Assembly: GCA_015680685.1 (NCBI GenBank) | Contig: MNCI01012686.1 | Location: forward strand, 342,070 to 406,069 | Direction: 5' to 3' | DNA length: 64,000 bases | From: Gnetum montanum | Taxonomy: Eukaryota; Streptophyta; Gnetopsida; Gnetales; Gnetaceae | Shown: positions 20,529 to 33,906 of the stretch, piece after piece | Position numbering within the stretch: the stretch's first letter is position 1 | Layout: every line of letters begins with the position of its first letter | Made by a program: the position numbers and the translations under genes | Notes under the pieces: generated by a model | The model's database searches: none | Told to the model about the DNA's origin: nothing | The model's input: the letters and a program-made list of their open reading frames with translations, nothing else

Positions 20529-23500
20529 GTTTGAGATAAATGGATTTGCTATCTGAATTTGTGAACGGTTAATGAAGTTTTTGCCTTGGAATTTCGTAAT
20601 TTATGAATCTGAAATTGTAAAGAAGTGTTCGTATACGATTTTAGTTGCTTATAAATCTGAAATTGAAAATGAAGTTTTTTGTTTTGGTTTATAGTCATTT
20701 TTGAATCTGGAATTGACAACGGACTTTATCAGATTTTAGTAATTTCTGAATCTGAATCTGAAAGTGAAACTGAAGTTCATTGAAGGCACCAGTGGGACAT
20801 ATTGAATTTTCATGTCTTGTGTTTGTCAGAGGCATCAATTGAATGTAGTCGAATTTCGAGCATCTCTGTTACGAAATAATTATTATATACCATGAGTGGT
20901 TGGCCTAGCTGCAATATTAACTTTTCTCTTCTCAGATCTGGTTTGCCAATTCCTCAGTCTGAATCCAAAATTGAAATCAAAGTTTCTTAACTCATTTTCC
21001 CATATTTTACTTTAATCTACGTGGAATCTGGGATCCGCCAAAAAGGTGTTTTTGATATTTTAATTTAAAATGCATTTCGTTTTCATTGTCAGAGTGTAGG
21101 CCTTTTCCTTTTTATTTTGCTTTATTTTTTCCTCTGAGATCGAATTAGTAGCAAATCAGTGCGGCAGCCATGTAAATGGTTGGATGGATGTTGAATGGTC
21201 TAAGAATAGATAGACCACATATTATAGACATTAGAAGAAGAGTTGGAGCTGTTTTTATTTCAGATAAGCTGCAGGAATGATATCTTAAATGGTTTGGGCA
21301 TGGGCAAAAAAGATCAGATAATGAGCTTATTAAAAAGGTTGGTACATCTGTGTTCTAGGAAAGCCACTGAAAAAGAAAAAAACATGGGAAAAAATGATTG
21401 AAAATGATTTGAAGAAATTATTGCAAAGAACAAAGATTTAGCTTTTCATAGAGGTGAATGGTGAAAGAGAACTTATGTAGCCAACCTCATTTTATTGGGA
21501 CAAGGGTAGGATGAAGAAGAAGAAGCTGTCATGATGTTTGCTATTTAGAAATTCACTTACTGCACTTTTTCACTCCATCAGTGTATTTATTTTAAAGTTC
21601 AAAGCATATGCAGAGCATGCATTTTTCTTGAACTCATAAGGATGCAAACTGCAAAGAAAAAGGTCAGGCTTACATGTGTCATATACAATATGTAGTTCTC
21701 CTAATTAGCCTAGATGAGTTAACTGTTACGGGAATGGATGATTCAGAAGCAATGTATACAATTCCATTCAAATAACTTCTAGGATTTAAAAGTTGGCAGA
21801 TATTCAGGAGGAGCATTCTTGGGTGAACATTGTGTCAAATTTATAGTGTATGAGCCTCCTATTCTTATTAGTTTCAATGGAGGTGCTGAAGAAATGGTTC
21901 AGATAATCAAACTTCACCATTAAAGCATGAAGTTCTCCAAAAGGTACAACAGTGGCAGAACAGATAATGGTTATTGAAGATCATAAAGACAATAACATGA
22001 TTAGTAGCAATGAGTAGAAGTTGCCTGTTCATCCAAAGGAATACCACCCGAACTGTCATTTACCTATATTAATATACTATTTTGTCCTATCAACGGATTA
22101 TCAGCTAAAATAATCTGTTGCTCATTGACCATGGCTGAAAAGACCTAGTTTGATGTTTCTGCAAAAGTATTCCATTGCATTCAATAACAATTTTTAGGAT
22201 TGGAGATTGCTGCATAAAAGGGCTGAAAGTGTTTCTAAAGTGAGTGAGGGTCGAATGTTTTTGATTTTTCAGAGTGAGTCATTTAAAGTACTTTTTATGG
22301 TTAATTTATCTATGGTTAATTAAAGAATCTTGCATGTGTTACTGTCCTGAAAAATGTTTTTGCTTTCTTCATTTCCATTTTTCTTAAATCAATTTAAAAT
22401 TCTTACAGACGAATAACCACTGCTTTTTCATTAGAAACACGATAGTATTCTGTCATGTAAAGATTAGCACACATTGCGTCTGTTTTAGTAGCAAGAGTTC
22501 AAGTCTGTCCTGTTGCATGTTATCTTTTGTGTAATGTTAAGAACGGGGGAAGTGTTTGTCAGTTCTAATGTTCAACCATATATTCATAGTTAATTTCATC
22601 AATTCATAATGACTGTTTTTCTTGCCTGGGGTATGCATCTTCTCAACATTTTTTTTTTCAATGAAAACAAGATTCCATTATTTATAACGCTTAGAAGTGG
22701 GGTGCAACAATGAATTACTCTGGATCTTGGAAATAAAGCAAGAACATTACGAAAGTTCCATTACATAAGCATGTCTTGTAGAAAACATTAAAAATTGAAT
22801 AATTATTCTTATGGTAGAATCCCATCCCTAAACTTGATTTACAATTATTAATCTTGCCAATTTCAAAGACTCTGGCAGCTAACTCTCACTCGATGTGTGA
22901 CATTTTCTTTCCAGTGTTTTACTTTCAACCACAACTTTTTCTTGTTCGCTTTCAGCTCCTTCACAATTTGGACAATTTCTTTCCATCCAATTATAAAGAT
23001 CAGTTGTGCTAGTAGTGTGCTCCAAATTTTATTTGGCAGTCTTCTCACCAATCCATGTAAAGGCCGCTGCCAAATATTGTAAATATTCTGGCAAAATAAA
23101 ACATGAAATTGTTAGTTTATGGTCGTCCAAATTTTAGTCTAGCTATGAGTAATTCCAGGGTAACACAAAGATATTATTACCATCCTTGAGTGCATCTAAC
23201 AGTTAGGTATGCTTGTTTTACCAGGCATCAAGCATAGAGGAGTAAGCATATATTATTGTTTACTTTTAATAGTCTTTGGATGAAACAAACAGTCCTAGGA
23301 TTTTGGGTCTAGAAGTTGCAGGGGAGCTTATAGACCTCACTTCAGAAGGATTAAAATTCCTAGACAGCATCACCAGGATTTTGGATCTAGAGGCTGTGGA
23401 TGATCTTATAGAACCTTGCATGGTCAGTATGGAAGATGTGATTGATTCTTTCCTAGCAGAATTACCCATTGCATGGGTGTCTAGCTGAGCAGAACCAAAC

Positions 23501-26500
23501 TAGGACCCTCCTGGCAATAAGTGAAATAATTATTGGAGATATATTTTGTTCAATTTGGAAATGTTTCTAAATTGTATAAATTGCATTTCTCTTTTATAAA
23601 ATCCATGATATATGACTTTTCGATAAATCTCTCCCATTATTTTCTCTGATGCCTCTGGATAAAGGACAACACTAGAGACTTGGGTGTTGTCTTGGTCTTG
23701 TAGGTGGCTGCAACAACCATTGCCTCTAAGGCTGTTCATTATCATCATCATCTTAGCCTTATCCCACCTACATGGGGTCAGCTATATGGGTTCTTTTATG
23801 CCATTCGCTTCTATTAAGAGCTAAATAAGCATTAGTATCCAAATCTTAGATATCTTTCTTTATACAAGCAAACCAAGTATGTTTTGGTCTATCACTTTGT
23901 TGGTTCTCCTCAACTTTCTCCTCAACTTTAATAAAGTGACCTTCCTAATAGGAGCATTGTTTGGTCTTCTCAGTACATGCCCAAACCATCTAACATGACT
24001 TTCCTTACTTTTCTTATCTATGTGAGCTACTTCTTAATTTCCCCTAATAAGATATTGATTTGATTTTTCCTTGTCACACCTAACATTCACCTTAGCATAT
24101 GCATCTTTTCCATAGCACATGTTGAGCCTAATGCTTTTCGATAGGCTACCATTCTGCACTCTAAATGATCATAGGTCTGATAGCAGTTTTGGAGAACTTA
24201 CCCTTCAACTTAACATGGATTCTTCTATCACAAAACATCCCACTAGCTTCCCTTTGTTTCCTCCATCATGCTTCAATTTTATTTGTCACATCATTGTTAA
24301 TCTCACCATCTACTTGAACTAGAGACCCAAAGTATCTGAATTACTAATATTGCAAAAACTTCTTGTTTTTGGATTCTAATATTCATTTTTTCGTTACTCA
24401 CTTTTCCAATAAAAGTGCACTCCGTGTATTCCATTTTACTTCTATTGATCCTCAATCCTTTTGATTCTAGGGTGTTTCTCTAAGTCTCATCCACAAAAAT
24501 AATATTAGTAGCAAAGAACATACAGCAAGGTATATCATCTTGAGTATCTTTGTTTTGCTTATCCATAATAATGGCAAACAAATATGGGCTTAGAGTAGAT
24601 CCTTGGTGTAACACGACTTTCACAGGAAAATTTGAAGTCTCTTCACAGACAGTGCAGATTTGCAGACTTGAGTTGTTTCTCCATCATATGTTTCTTGAAT
24701 AGGCTTCTTGCACCCAATGGGAATGCCCTTCCTCTTTAACACCCACCAAAAATATCTCAGGGAACTCTATTATAAGCTTTCTCTAAGTAAATGAAAATCA
24801 TAATGCTCCTAGGGTTGTTACAGAACTAAAACTAGTCCACTACACTATTATGTCAAAGCCATCCAACAGTTTTTAATTTAATCAATTAATAAACTGAACT
24901 ACTGCTCACCATATAAAGAATACCAAATACTAAAAAGAGAATTGAATCAAATCTCAATGTTAACAATGACTTTATGATAACCAATGCTCAATCTGCAGAT
25001 CAATGGACTCAATTTGACATCATTACTTTGGTTGCCTAAAAAGCTTATAATTCAAATTTAATAATAAACCTGACAAGCAACCATCTTTGCCAACAAGGCT
25101 TAGAAAATAGTGATGGGAACTCTTAACATATTGACTTCAAGGGCTCATCAAGTTTTTTTATTGGCTAACTCCAAAGCTTCTTCTAGCCATCTAACTCCCA
25201 CACACGTCCCCAAAAGATTCTTGCACACTAAAAAAATTAAAGAAGGGCTTTGAAGTTGCTATAAGAAATTGCATACTGATATTCCTAATCTAGTGTTATT
25301 GTTATGATATAGGCACATACTTAAAATAACAAATTTAAATATTAGTGTATCATCCATAGCTTCATTTTTTTTTGCAAATACATACATATTTTAACTTTTT
25401 TCTTAGTTTTTTTATTAACTTGTAGGATTAGTGAATATATTTTTACTTTTATTTTTAATGCACAATTTTATCATGTTCACAACCTGGTCCTTCAAAATAA
25501 CCTACCTTCCCAAACTCGTTTAGGATTGTGTTCCTGCTTTCTCATCTTCCTGAACCCAATGAGGCAGCGTGAGGAACACATTAGGAAGCGTGTTTTTCTA
25601 TCCAATCAGCAAAACTTGCCAACGTGAGAAATGGAGCAACGTTGACATGACCAACACTAAAGAGGTGGCTACGGCTGAGGCATGAAAGGCAAAAGAATGA
25701 GACCAGATGGAGCAAGCTGAAGGTTTTGATGTCCCGGGTCTGCCTACTTTGATGACCGGGGATTGGTAAATGTGCCCCAACAAATGAAGCTCCAGCTATA
25801 AGCAAATAGCCTTGGACCTTCACCTACAAAAATTCACAACATCAAGTTCACCGAGACATATGAACTCTTAGAAAGTTCTAACATATGCCATTTTTTGTTA
25901 TCACCAGGAGGTCAGGAAAGAGATAATGACTGCATGTTTTTAGAGCACCATGCTGTGGTACTAAACACTTAGCATGGTATACCGGATGAAACTTTGCTTA
26001 GTGATTGGAATCTTTACTCAACTGATGCCAATTGACCATACTAGCAAGATGCATTCAAATTCGCAGCAGGCAGGCAACAAGCGACAAAAAACGATGATAA
26101 AATCACTTACTTATCATAATGGGTCATCCCAGTTTGATGAGGATGGCTTTAAGCATGCTCATTGAAGCTTGTCTGTGTCTATGGATATTACTGTCTTGAT
26201 GCTTATAGTTGAAATGAGAACATGTACTTGATTGGATTATAGCATTTCAAGGATTTATATTTGACATGAATTAGTCCATCTCTAATTCTATTTGTGTAAG
26301 GCTTTTTACAATATTATTTAGCTATGCAAAAGAGTTCATATTGAAAATCGAATCTGCTGTTTGCAACAACATAGAATTGCACCAACAAGAAGACCATACA
26401 ATCGTTGGTAGTTTTGTAAACAAGATTCTCCTTTTTAATTTTATTTTCTTGTGTTTTTTCACATTTATAAATGGTATCTCACCAGGTTTGAGATTTCTGG

Positions 26501-28632
26501 GGTTTGATTGATCAACATGAAAATTTAATTATGCTGGTCAACTTTTAAAAATATGTTCTCAGTTTTCCTGTTATGGCACAGTACATTAAATAGTTTTCTT
26601 ATATCCATTTTCCTCATCTTTGTGTAGATTGATGGTCTGATGCCTTTCACAATGCCGTTAATGAGACTTTGTTGCACGGCTTTGGAGAGAGTTCCATTGA
26701 CTCGAGAAAAGATAATTGTAAACCTCATGAGAAAGTTTCATACAGATCTTGTTTTCTGCCGCGCTCCTGAAGATGACGTTTTAATCAACCCTGTAAATGG
26801 TTTGTAATTTCAGCTAGCATACCTATTTTGTCTCATGTTTAAACAGTTTGACGTGAACTTTCTGAGATGTTTCCATGTAATTGTTAACCCTCTATCTGCT
26901 ATAATCATCTGATCAGGTACTCTGTTAGCTAATTGCTTTTTTCAATACTATGGAGTGATGAAAATTGCTTATTTTAATCCATATTAGTCAAATATTTGTA
27001 ACTTAAGATTAATGTGAAAATTTATTTCTGAAATTGAATTTTTATGTATGTCCACTGAGACCCTCTTATATCTATTGGACTAAGTAGTTTCAAAATTCCT
27101 TTTACAGATTTTTTCTTTTAATTTAGAATTCAATAACTCAACCTTGCGTATTGGATTCAAACCTGTGACCTGGGGTTTCCATGCTCTTACCACTAAGCTA
27201 ACACCTTATTGCTCCACTTATCCTTTTGCTTTGCCCTATTTATTATGTTCTGCTTATCCAAGTTTGCTTATTTTAGCCAAGAGGTGAACTACTAGTTGGC
27301 TGGACTTTATCACAGAAAATAAATAATTTTCATCATAATGCTGGGTAAGAGATGAACTTTTTCATGGGAATTATTATGGGTATATGTTGGCTGAACTTTG
27401 TCACATAACATAACTAATTATTGTCATAATTTTAGGCCAAGAGATGGAACTTTTTCACAGAAATTATTATGGGTATGTAGTGGCTCAGGTAAATGGCAAC
27501 GCAAAATTTAAGGCTCAACAACTACCATGGCAAGAATTATTTGATAGTGGTTTTGATTTTTTTTTTTCAATATGAAAATCAAATCTCAGTGAATCATTTC
27601 TGGGATTTCATTAATTTTGAAAAAAAGAAAAAGATTCTCTGGGCCAAATAATAATTATGTAGGTAAACTAGTTATTTACACTGATAATTGTTTGCTCAGA
27701 TGTTTCTATCATATTAGTGGTTTTGTTTGATATTGTTAGGCGTCATATTTGCAATTATATTGTTCTAAGTTTGATTTTTGGTGTTTTATTGGTTTTAAAA
27801 GTTTTTCCTTTCATAACATAAAATTTTCTACGGCTGAGGATTTGCCTTCTACATTTTCATAATAGTTATAATAGATATATCTCATTGAAATTATGCAACT
27901 AGCTTCCAGTGATATTAGTATCTAGGTTATTTGCACAAAACTGCCGCAAGGAACCTAGGGTACTCAACTAACTTGAGTTATTGGTTGTCAGCGATTATAA
28001 TTGGAAGGTATTTTCACAGGGTTTCTGGATTCTCAGCACATTTGTACAGTTGGTTTGATTATTTTTTGATGCATAATCTGAACATGATACTGATTTCTTG
28101 TCAGCATCGTTTTCTGTCCAGAGGCGCAGGTCAAATATTTCGACCCTTTGCTGGATTGGATGGAAACGGAATTAGGATTTAGGCCTATAATGTACACAAG
28201 CATCTTTGCTGGAAAGCAACCACCTGAAGTGTTTAATGCTATGGAAAAATTGCTCAGGAAGACAAGCAATTGGGAATTAGCAGCTATCGATTCCCTTGCT
28301 GCAGCTACACATTCATTGACGATATCTTTTGCCCTTTTTCGAGGTAGGCTTGATGCTAAAGAGGCTATCAGGTTGTCTCGGCTAGAAGAAGATTTGCAGG
28401 TATTAATGTTGTGATTTTCATTGCCTAACCTTTTTTTAACAGGTTGTAGTGTGCGAATTTTTATTTTGCATTTCTTAAAAATTGAGTGCAATGAAAATCT
28501 TCTATTTTTCCTTTTGTTTTACTTCAGGTTGACAGGTGGGGCCTTGTTGAAGGTGGCCATGATATTGATATTGCTGACCTACAAGTTCAGGTTTATTCAG
28601 CTTCTTCCTTTCTAAATCTGTTGAACCCATGA
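20112..28632 (+). CDS. ATP12: ATP12 mitochondrial F1-ATPase assembly chaperone (four exons)
   Basis: ATP12 (ATPAF2) binds free F1 alpha subunit in the mitochondrial matrix and passes it into the alpha3-beta3 hexamer of ATP synthase. Exons 20112-20528, 26628-26799, 28122-28399 and 28528-28632 total 972 bases, 323 aa plus stop, a normal length for plant ATP12. All introns are GT-AG and every junction keeps frame. Residues 1 to about 45 are Ser/Arg-rich without acids, as in a mitochondrial transit peptide. The ATP12 domain (PF07542) begins with FYKGV (89-93) and LDYRTLKTP (108-116), then AAEWEYQ (133-139), and ends with WGLVEGGHDID in exon 4. I chose ATG 20112 because the frame upstream opens only with GTG. 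The gene looks functional despite a 6.1-kb intron 1 full of transposon remnants. Confidence 0.93.
21176..21540 (+). repeat. RTE-type LINE 3' fragment
   Basis: Degenerate peptide similarity to the end of plant LINE reverse-transcriptase proteins (MVWAWAKK, RKKTWEKMIENDL, PTSFYWDKGR). The matching segments at 31436-31577 and 55690-55830 show the same order. Many stops and frameshifts. Confidence 0.6.
23733..24850 (-). repeat. RTE-type LINE fragment, minus strand, 3' truncated body
   Basis: Read on the minus strand it contains LSPYLFAIIMD, a decayed catalytic region (FATNIIFVDET where FADD is usual), INRSKMEYTEC, and the C-terminal PHVGG end followed by a GAT-rich tail (GATGATGATGATAATGAAC, near 23735). 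This is a standard end for plant RTE-like LINEs. The 5' half is absent. Confidence 0.7.
26628..26799 (+). CDS. ATP12: ATP12 exon 2
   Basis: Acceptor TGTGTAG before ATTGAT; codes residues 140-196 plus one base (GLMPFTMPLMRL, CTALERV, RKFHTDLVFCRAP). Donor G|GTTTGT. Confidence 0.92.
27110..27225 (-). repeat. tRNA-derived SINE in ATP12 intron 2
   Basis: Minus strand shows a polymerase III box A (TTAGCTTAGTGGTAAGAGC) and, about 30 bases on, box B (GGTTTGAATCC). Spacing and sequence are those of a tRNA head. Confidence 0.65.
28122..28399 (+). CDS. ATP12: ATP12 exon 3
   Basis: Acceptor TGTCCAG before AGGCGC; codes residues 197-289, including VKYFDPLLDW, ELAAIDSLAAATHSL and RLEEDLQ. Donor CAG|GTATTA. 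Confidence 0.93.
28528..28632 (+). CDS. ATP12: ATP12 exon 4 and stop
   Basis: Acceptor ACTTCAG before GTTGAC; codes VDRWGLVEGGHDIDIADL then a short variable tail, stop TGA at 28630-28632. Confidence 0.92.
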   Translation, partial: VDRWGLVEGGHDIDIADLQVQVYSASSFLNLLNP

Positions 28633-29279
28633 TACTCGTATGAACTCAGTAACTCAAAAAGCAGACACCTTATCCCAACTGTCATCATTTTTTTAATGAC
28701 ATCCATAAGGTGAAATCGTGGCACAGCCATGATAACAGATTTTGCTTACAAATCTGGTGTTGCTGTTGATGAAAGGGCTCATATTAATTTTGGGTACCTT
28801 TCAAATTGTATTAGATTCATTATCAGTTGTAATAGATGGTAAATAACATCAAGTTAAGAAATGATGTTAATATATTATAATTCTTTTGCGGCAAACCTTT
28901 CTTAAATCAGTTCCTAAACATTTGTTTGTTAAATTAAAAATTAGATAATAAGGATAACTTTATTTTACTATATGCATGGCTGTATTTCCGTGATACCCAA
29001 CACGGATTCGGGGATCCGCAAACGCAGAACTTTATTATTCCTTCCACCAATATCAAATACCACTTTGTTTAACTTTGGCCAGCGTGCTGGTAGACGGTGC
29101 CTCACCGGGCATGGACCGGTAAAGTAAATTATCCCAAAAACAGAAAAGTTACCAAATCATGATATGATAATTATTCTCTTTAATCATCTTGCTGTACATA
29201 TCATTCTCATTTTAGAGTCATTATCCTTATTCTCCGTAATGTGTTAAAGCATCTTCAGAATTTTTATAATTAAGCATTA
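28633..29279. other. ATP12 downstream region
   Basis: AT-rich; presumably contains the ATP12 3' UTR. A GC-richer patch at 28978-29110 (ACGGATTCGGGGATCCG) is unidentified. Confidence 0.45.
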
Positions 29280-29355
29280 TTTATTGGAGTTGAACCCATA
29301 ACTTGGGGTTTTTAAATCAAGAGTCTTACCCTTGTGCTAACACTATAGGTTTCTT
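29280..29355 (-). repeat. tRNA-derived SINE-like fragment
   Basis: Minus strand GTTAGCACAAGGGTAAGAC is box A-like and GGGTTCAACTCC is box B-like, in the same layout as 27110-27225. Confidence 0.55.
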
Positions 29356-29581
29356 ATAGTAGAAGGTAAATTATGATAATGATAAAGAACAATGATTGGC
29401 AGAGAAGACTTTTTATGTGATAAAGTCTTTCATCCAATTAAGATGCCAATTATAATCCTTGTTTTGAGTTTAGTTTATTCAAAAAACTAATTATACTTTT
29501 TTTTTTGTTTTTAGCTATTTACATTAACTATTTACCTTAACATATTTTCAAAATACTTTTAAAAAAATGGACAATACAACC

Positions 29582-29690
29582 CTATCATCACTTAGGCCTT
29601 ACCCCACCAATAGGGGTTGTTACATGAGTCCTTTTTTACCCCACCAATAGGGGTTGTTACATGAGTCCTTTTTTACTATAGATTAGCTTT
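29582..29690 (-). repeat. LINE 3' tail with 37-bp tandem duplication
   Basis: The minus strand reads like the end of an RTE LINE (a CCCCTATTGGTGGGGTAAGG core then GATGATAG). A unit beginning TACCCCACCAATAGGGG occurs at 29600 and again at 29637. Confidence 0.55.
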
Positions 29691-30419
29691 TGCCATTCAC
29701 TTTTCTTAAAAGAAAATTACTTCTCATGTAATGAATTTATTATTATTTTTGCCTTTTGTTTAGAGTTTTTAAACAAAATTTTTTAGGGTACCCACAATTG
29801 AAGTTTATAAAATAAAAATAATAATAACAAAAAGAGCATATTTACCCATAATGAATTTGATGTTCATGTGATACAGTAGTTAAAATTCATGTTTTTTTCT
29901 TTTTTCTTTGTTTTTTCACCTTTGATCCTTCAATGAATTCCACAACTACCTTGGTGCTTAGGCAATCGTGTTATCTTTTGAAATTGATTAAATAACAAGT
30001 TCATTAAGAACTTGTTCCTCTCATAGTTATTAAGATAATGGCAAGAAGAAGAAGGATTTGGGTTGAATTTCAATGATTTATTTTTTATTTCAAAATTAAA
30101 TAGTATTTTTCCCTCCTCTATATATATATATACACACACACACATTGTGGATTAATTTTACGTGAGCATCATAACATTTTCTTAAGGTTTTTCTTTCATA
30201 TTGCCATATAATCTTTTTATCTCCCATTCAAAAATAATATCTAAGTAATGCAAAAAATATATTTTTTAATGAATTCTTTTTTTCAATAAGTAATTGATTA
30301 TTCCCAAGGACATATAGCAAACTAATATTAGTACTTAAAATAATTTTAAATTTATTTTAAATTAAATAATATATTTAACTGTAACCCTTGCACAATTTTT
30401 TATCATACATGATAGCGAA
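29691..30419. other. AT-rich spacer
   Basis: No gene seen. Holds a short dinucleotide run, (TA)n then (CA)n, at 30120-30144. Confidence 0.5.
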
Positions 30420-31577
30420 GAATTTAAGTTAGATCAAAGGTTGGAAAACACTAGGAGATACAAGAATTTCATGGTTGACACAATTCTATGAAAAAATTTT
30501 CAATGATAGAAAGATACTCAATAATTGGAGAAAAAACATTGTTGTTCCCATCTACAAAAATAAAGGAGATGGATAAAGTTGTGCATACCATAGAGGGTTC
30601 AAGCTAAAGAGCCATGCTATGAAGTTTTCAAAGAGAGTTATAGAGACATGTCTCAAACTTGAATCAACAAAATTAGAAAATCAATTTGCATTCATTCCAA
30701 GGAGATCTACTATAGAGGCTATTTTCTTAACATGACAATTGATGGAAAAATTTAGAAAACAAAGAGAAAATCTATATATGATTTTCATGGATTTGTAAAA
30801 AACATATGACAAAGTGTTTAAGAGATATTATTTAGTGAGCCTTGTGGAGTAAAAACATCTTTGATAAATATATTAGAGTGATTCAAGACATGCACAAAGG
30901 AGCTACCACTAAAATTAAAATAGCTTGTAGGTCATCAAGGGTTTGTGCTTAACCTGTATTTATTTGCCATTCTCATGGATAAATTAACACATGAAATACA
31001 TGATGAAATCCCTTCGTGGATGCTTTTTACAAATGATATGGTATTTGTGGATACAACTCTACAACATATTGCTTCTAAAATGGAGAAGTGGGGACATGTT
31101 CTTAAAAAAAAAAAAACTTAAAAATTAGTAGACATAAGACACAATACATAAAATGAAGTTTCAAAAATAACATAAACAATGACGAATTAGAAGTGACAAT
31201 TCAAGGCTAAAAAATCCCTCATTGTAATCAATTTTGCTACCTAGGATCAATGCTTCAATGGGATTGTGAAATTGATAAAGATACAGAAACTAGGATTGAG
31301 GTAAGATGGTCAAAATGGAGACAAGATAATGCTATTCTATATGATTACATGATAGTAAGGAGACTTGCTATCTTATATGGTATAGTACAAATAGGCATAA
31401 ATATGAAATTAGTGTAAGAGAAATGCAAATGCTTAGATGGATGTTGAATGTTACTAAAAGAGATAAACTATACAATCTAAACATTCGACATTCAAGGATG
31501 CCTTGGAGTAGTTTCAATTTTAGAGATAGGTTATAGGAATGCTAACGGTTTGAGCATGTGCAAAGAAGATCATCAAG
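30420..31577 (+). pseudogene. RTE-type LINE reverse transcriptase, degenerate 5' part
   Basis: Translated with stops, the sequence gives NWRKNIVVPIYKNKGDG, ENQFAFIPRRSTIEAIF, IFMDLxKTYDKV and later RWMLNVTKRDK: the ordered motifs of a non-LTR reverse transcriptase (palm motif DLxKTYDKV). Stops and frameshifts are frequent and no endonuclease region is visible. The 3' end of the same LINE is at 55677-55830, so element E4 split it. It is inactive. Confidence 0.75.
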
Positions 31578-31592
31578 AGATGAGCAGTGGAG

Positions 31593-32864
31593 TGTTAAAC
31601 CCCAAAATTGGTAGTTTTTAAATCTTAATTACATATTGTTAATTATTTAGTTAGTGTTTAATTAATGTTTATTTTAGTTATTTTAATTTATTTTAGTTTA
31701 TTATAGTGATGAGTATTAGTTTATTATTATTAGATTATTAATAGTTTATTAGTTTTTATGTACTAAAGACTTGAACTAGAGGCACAGATTTTGTTGTTGG
31801 GTAGCCATGTGATGGCAGTTGAAGAATTTAATTCCTTGATCGATACTGGTGTTATGTTTTTTGGTTTCTGGTTTTGTTTTTGTAGCAGTAATAGAAATGC
31901 ACGTTGAAGATTTATGGCGGTAATGGAGCTGCAACTTGGATGTTGGCACTGCAATGTGGATGTGCTGCTCCATCAACCACGTTCTTTGACTACACAACTA
32001 CAGCTGTTTCCTACACGTTACCTTGATGGAGACTGCCATTTTTCTACAGTGGACATTATGTGGATAATGAGGCATGGTTCCTAGCTGTTTTTACAGTTGC
32101 ATGTTCCTACAGTTGTTACCTGTGCATGGGTTGTGGGAGCTACTTGTTTCTTTGCTACGTGATCGGTGGACATTATAGTGAATGTTACCTATGTGGGTGG
32201 TGGCACTGGATGTTATAGTTGATGTTATTAGCATGGCCATTACACACGAACCACCCCATTATGCACAGGTGGTGGCTCCTCATGTGCGAGACTGGTCCTT
32301 ATAAATTCCCTGGCCAAATGCAATAGAGGAGACAAAGAAGAGAACAAAGGATTGAAGAAATAGAGAGAGGATACTATTAAAAGAACCACACCAAAATAGA
32401 ATTTTTGTTTGTGCACAAAATTATGAAGGAAGAGTGTTGATGCTTTGTGGCAATTAACAGTTAACAATGTTTGAAGATTGTGAAGTTGTTACACTGCAGA
32501 GACAATAGAGCAGGGTCACAAAATAGGTGACGTATCCTTTGTAAACTTTTTTATTTTTCATAAATTTATTTAAATTCAATTTGGTTTAATTGATTGTATT
32601 CATCTTTGAACTTAATCTTAGAAGTTAAGGTGAATATTGTTGATTTTACTTATGGGTGATAGCCATAAGTGTGGTGTTCTTAATTGAATTTAGATCTAAT
32701 CGTTGGTTTTATGTCTTGATGATCTTTTGACTTTAAACTGTTCCTGTTCCTCCACGGGATATGACTTGTAGGTCAGTAACAGATGAGATGACAATTTCTA
32801 CAACGAAAGAAGCGAAGAAAAGATTAAAGGTATCTAGCATCAAATTTTTCCTGGCTTGTCAATT
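31593..32864 (+). mobile_element. Putative solo LTR of another family inside E4 3' LTR
   Basis: This 1.27-kb block starts TGTTAAACCCC and is flanked by TGGAG on both sides (31588-31592 and 32865-32869). The flanks rejoin to an E4 LTR end: GATGAGCAG plus TGGAGCAAATC against GATGAGAAGTGGAGCAATC at 54793. A TATA-like CTTATAAATTCC is near 32299. It does not end in the usual CA, so its class is uncertain; strand is chosen from the TATA. Confidence 0.55.
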
Positions 32865-33729
32865 TGGAGCAAATCAACACCCAGCCATATAAGTCACAAG
32901 CATTCACACATGACAAGATCGTAATCCATGGATGAGACAATATTAATATGCTAGCAATTGGATTAAGTTCGAGACCGTTGTCTTTCCACATGGAGCTAGT
33001 GAAGTCTATGTATATGGTTTAGCTCACCATGAGGTATATGATATATGATGTTGTTTGGCCATTCTTACTCCTAGCAAACATGATGAAATGAAAATTGTTT
33101 CTAATCCTAAGTCTAAGTAATTGTAAGAAAGTAAATCTATCTTAGCCTAATACGATGCATATTCGATCCTAGTCTACCATACATGTCTTGGACTCATGTA
33201 GTCATCACTAGGATTACAAAGTGGTGTTACTATTGAGCGAATCAAGCTACACCATTGCTGGGTTACCAGATAACTACACTTAGTGCTCAAAACTAGTCGT
33301 ATCCATATAGCTTACTTTTAACATGTAAAATAAAATGCTTGTAAAGTAAATGATTAACTAGGAAAATAGAAAAATTATTCTAAGTAAACATAAGAAAACT
33401 AAGTAGATGCTACAATGATGATAAGCAATTTCTATCTTTATTGCTAGTCATGAATTATGTTCAAGTACAATTCACTTGAATAAAGACATTGTATAATTGC
33501 TCAACACCACATTGTGGGCATACACTCTATCACTAACTATGGAATGAAACTGTAAGAGTTCTCCTACTAGTGGAATGAAACTTATTGTGGATCATGTGCC
33601 TAAGTGTTGTATTTATAGGTTGCACACATTCCACAATATCGAATCTATGATGACGTAACATGTGCTACGATATTGAATATATGACATCATAGTTACGATA
33701 TCATTGGTTAAGAAAAGTTGACTTTATCG
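32865..33729 (-). repeat. Main part of E4 3' LTR
   Basis: Matches 54796-55676. Minus-strand TATA at 33610-33617 and GATATC/ATATCG units at 33632-33705. Ends against the polypurine tract (minus TGGGGGTA) at 33730. Confidence 0.8.
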
Positions 33730-33906
33730 TACCCCCATGACTAATTGGAAACTCATCCTTGAGTTAAAGCAAAATGAGGATAGAGTCCCTTACAAAATTG
33801 GGAGGTAGATTTACATGACATTAAATGCCATAGTGGTGTTTTACAAAAACTTAGACACAGTTATATGATAAAACAACAAACAAAAACTGAGGAAGCTTAA
33901 TGTAGA

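Larger units (their letters stand above)
20529..26627 (+). other. ATP12: ATP12 intron 1 (6.1 kb)
   Basis: AT-rich, carrying a LINE fragment on each strand (21176-21540 +, 23733-24850 -). Elsewhere (21541-23732 and 24851-26627) I see no gene; a 70-codon frame at 23276-23488 (repeated ILGLEVAGELIDL and ILDLEAVDDLIEP, an imperfect internal duplication) and an 80-codon frame at 25581-25823 (-) are unrecognised. Confidence 0.75.

Noticed and set aside
23276-23488. 70-codon frame in ATP12 intron 1 as a gene
   Set aside because: Short, internally repetitive, unrecognised, and inside an intron of a well-supported gene.
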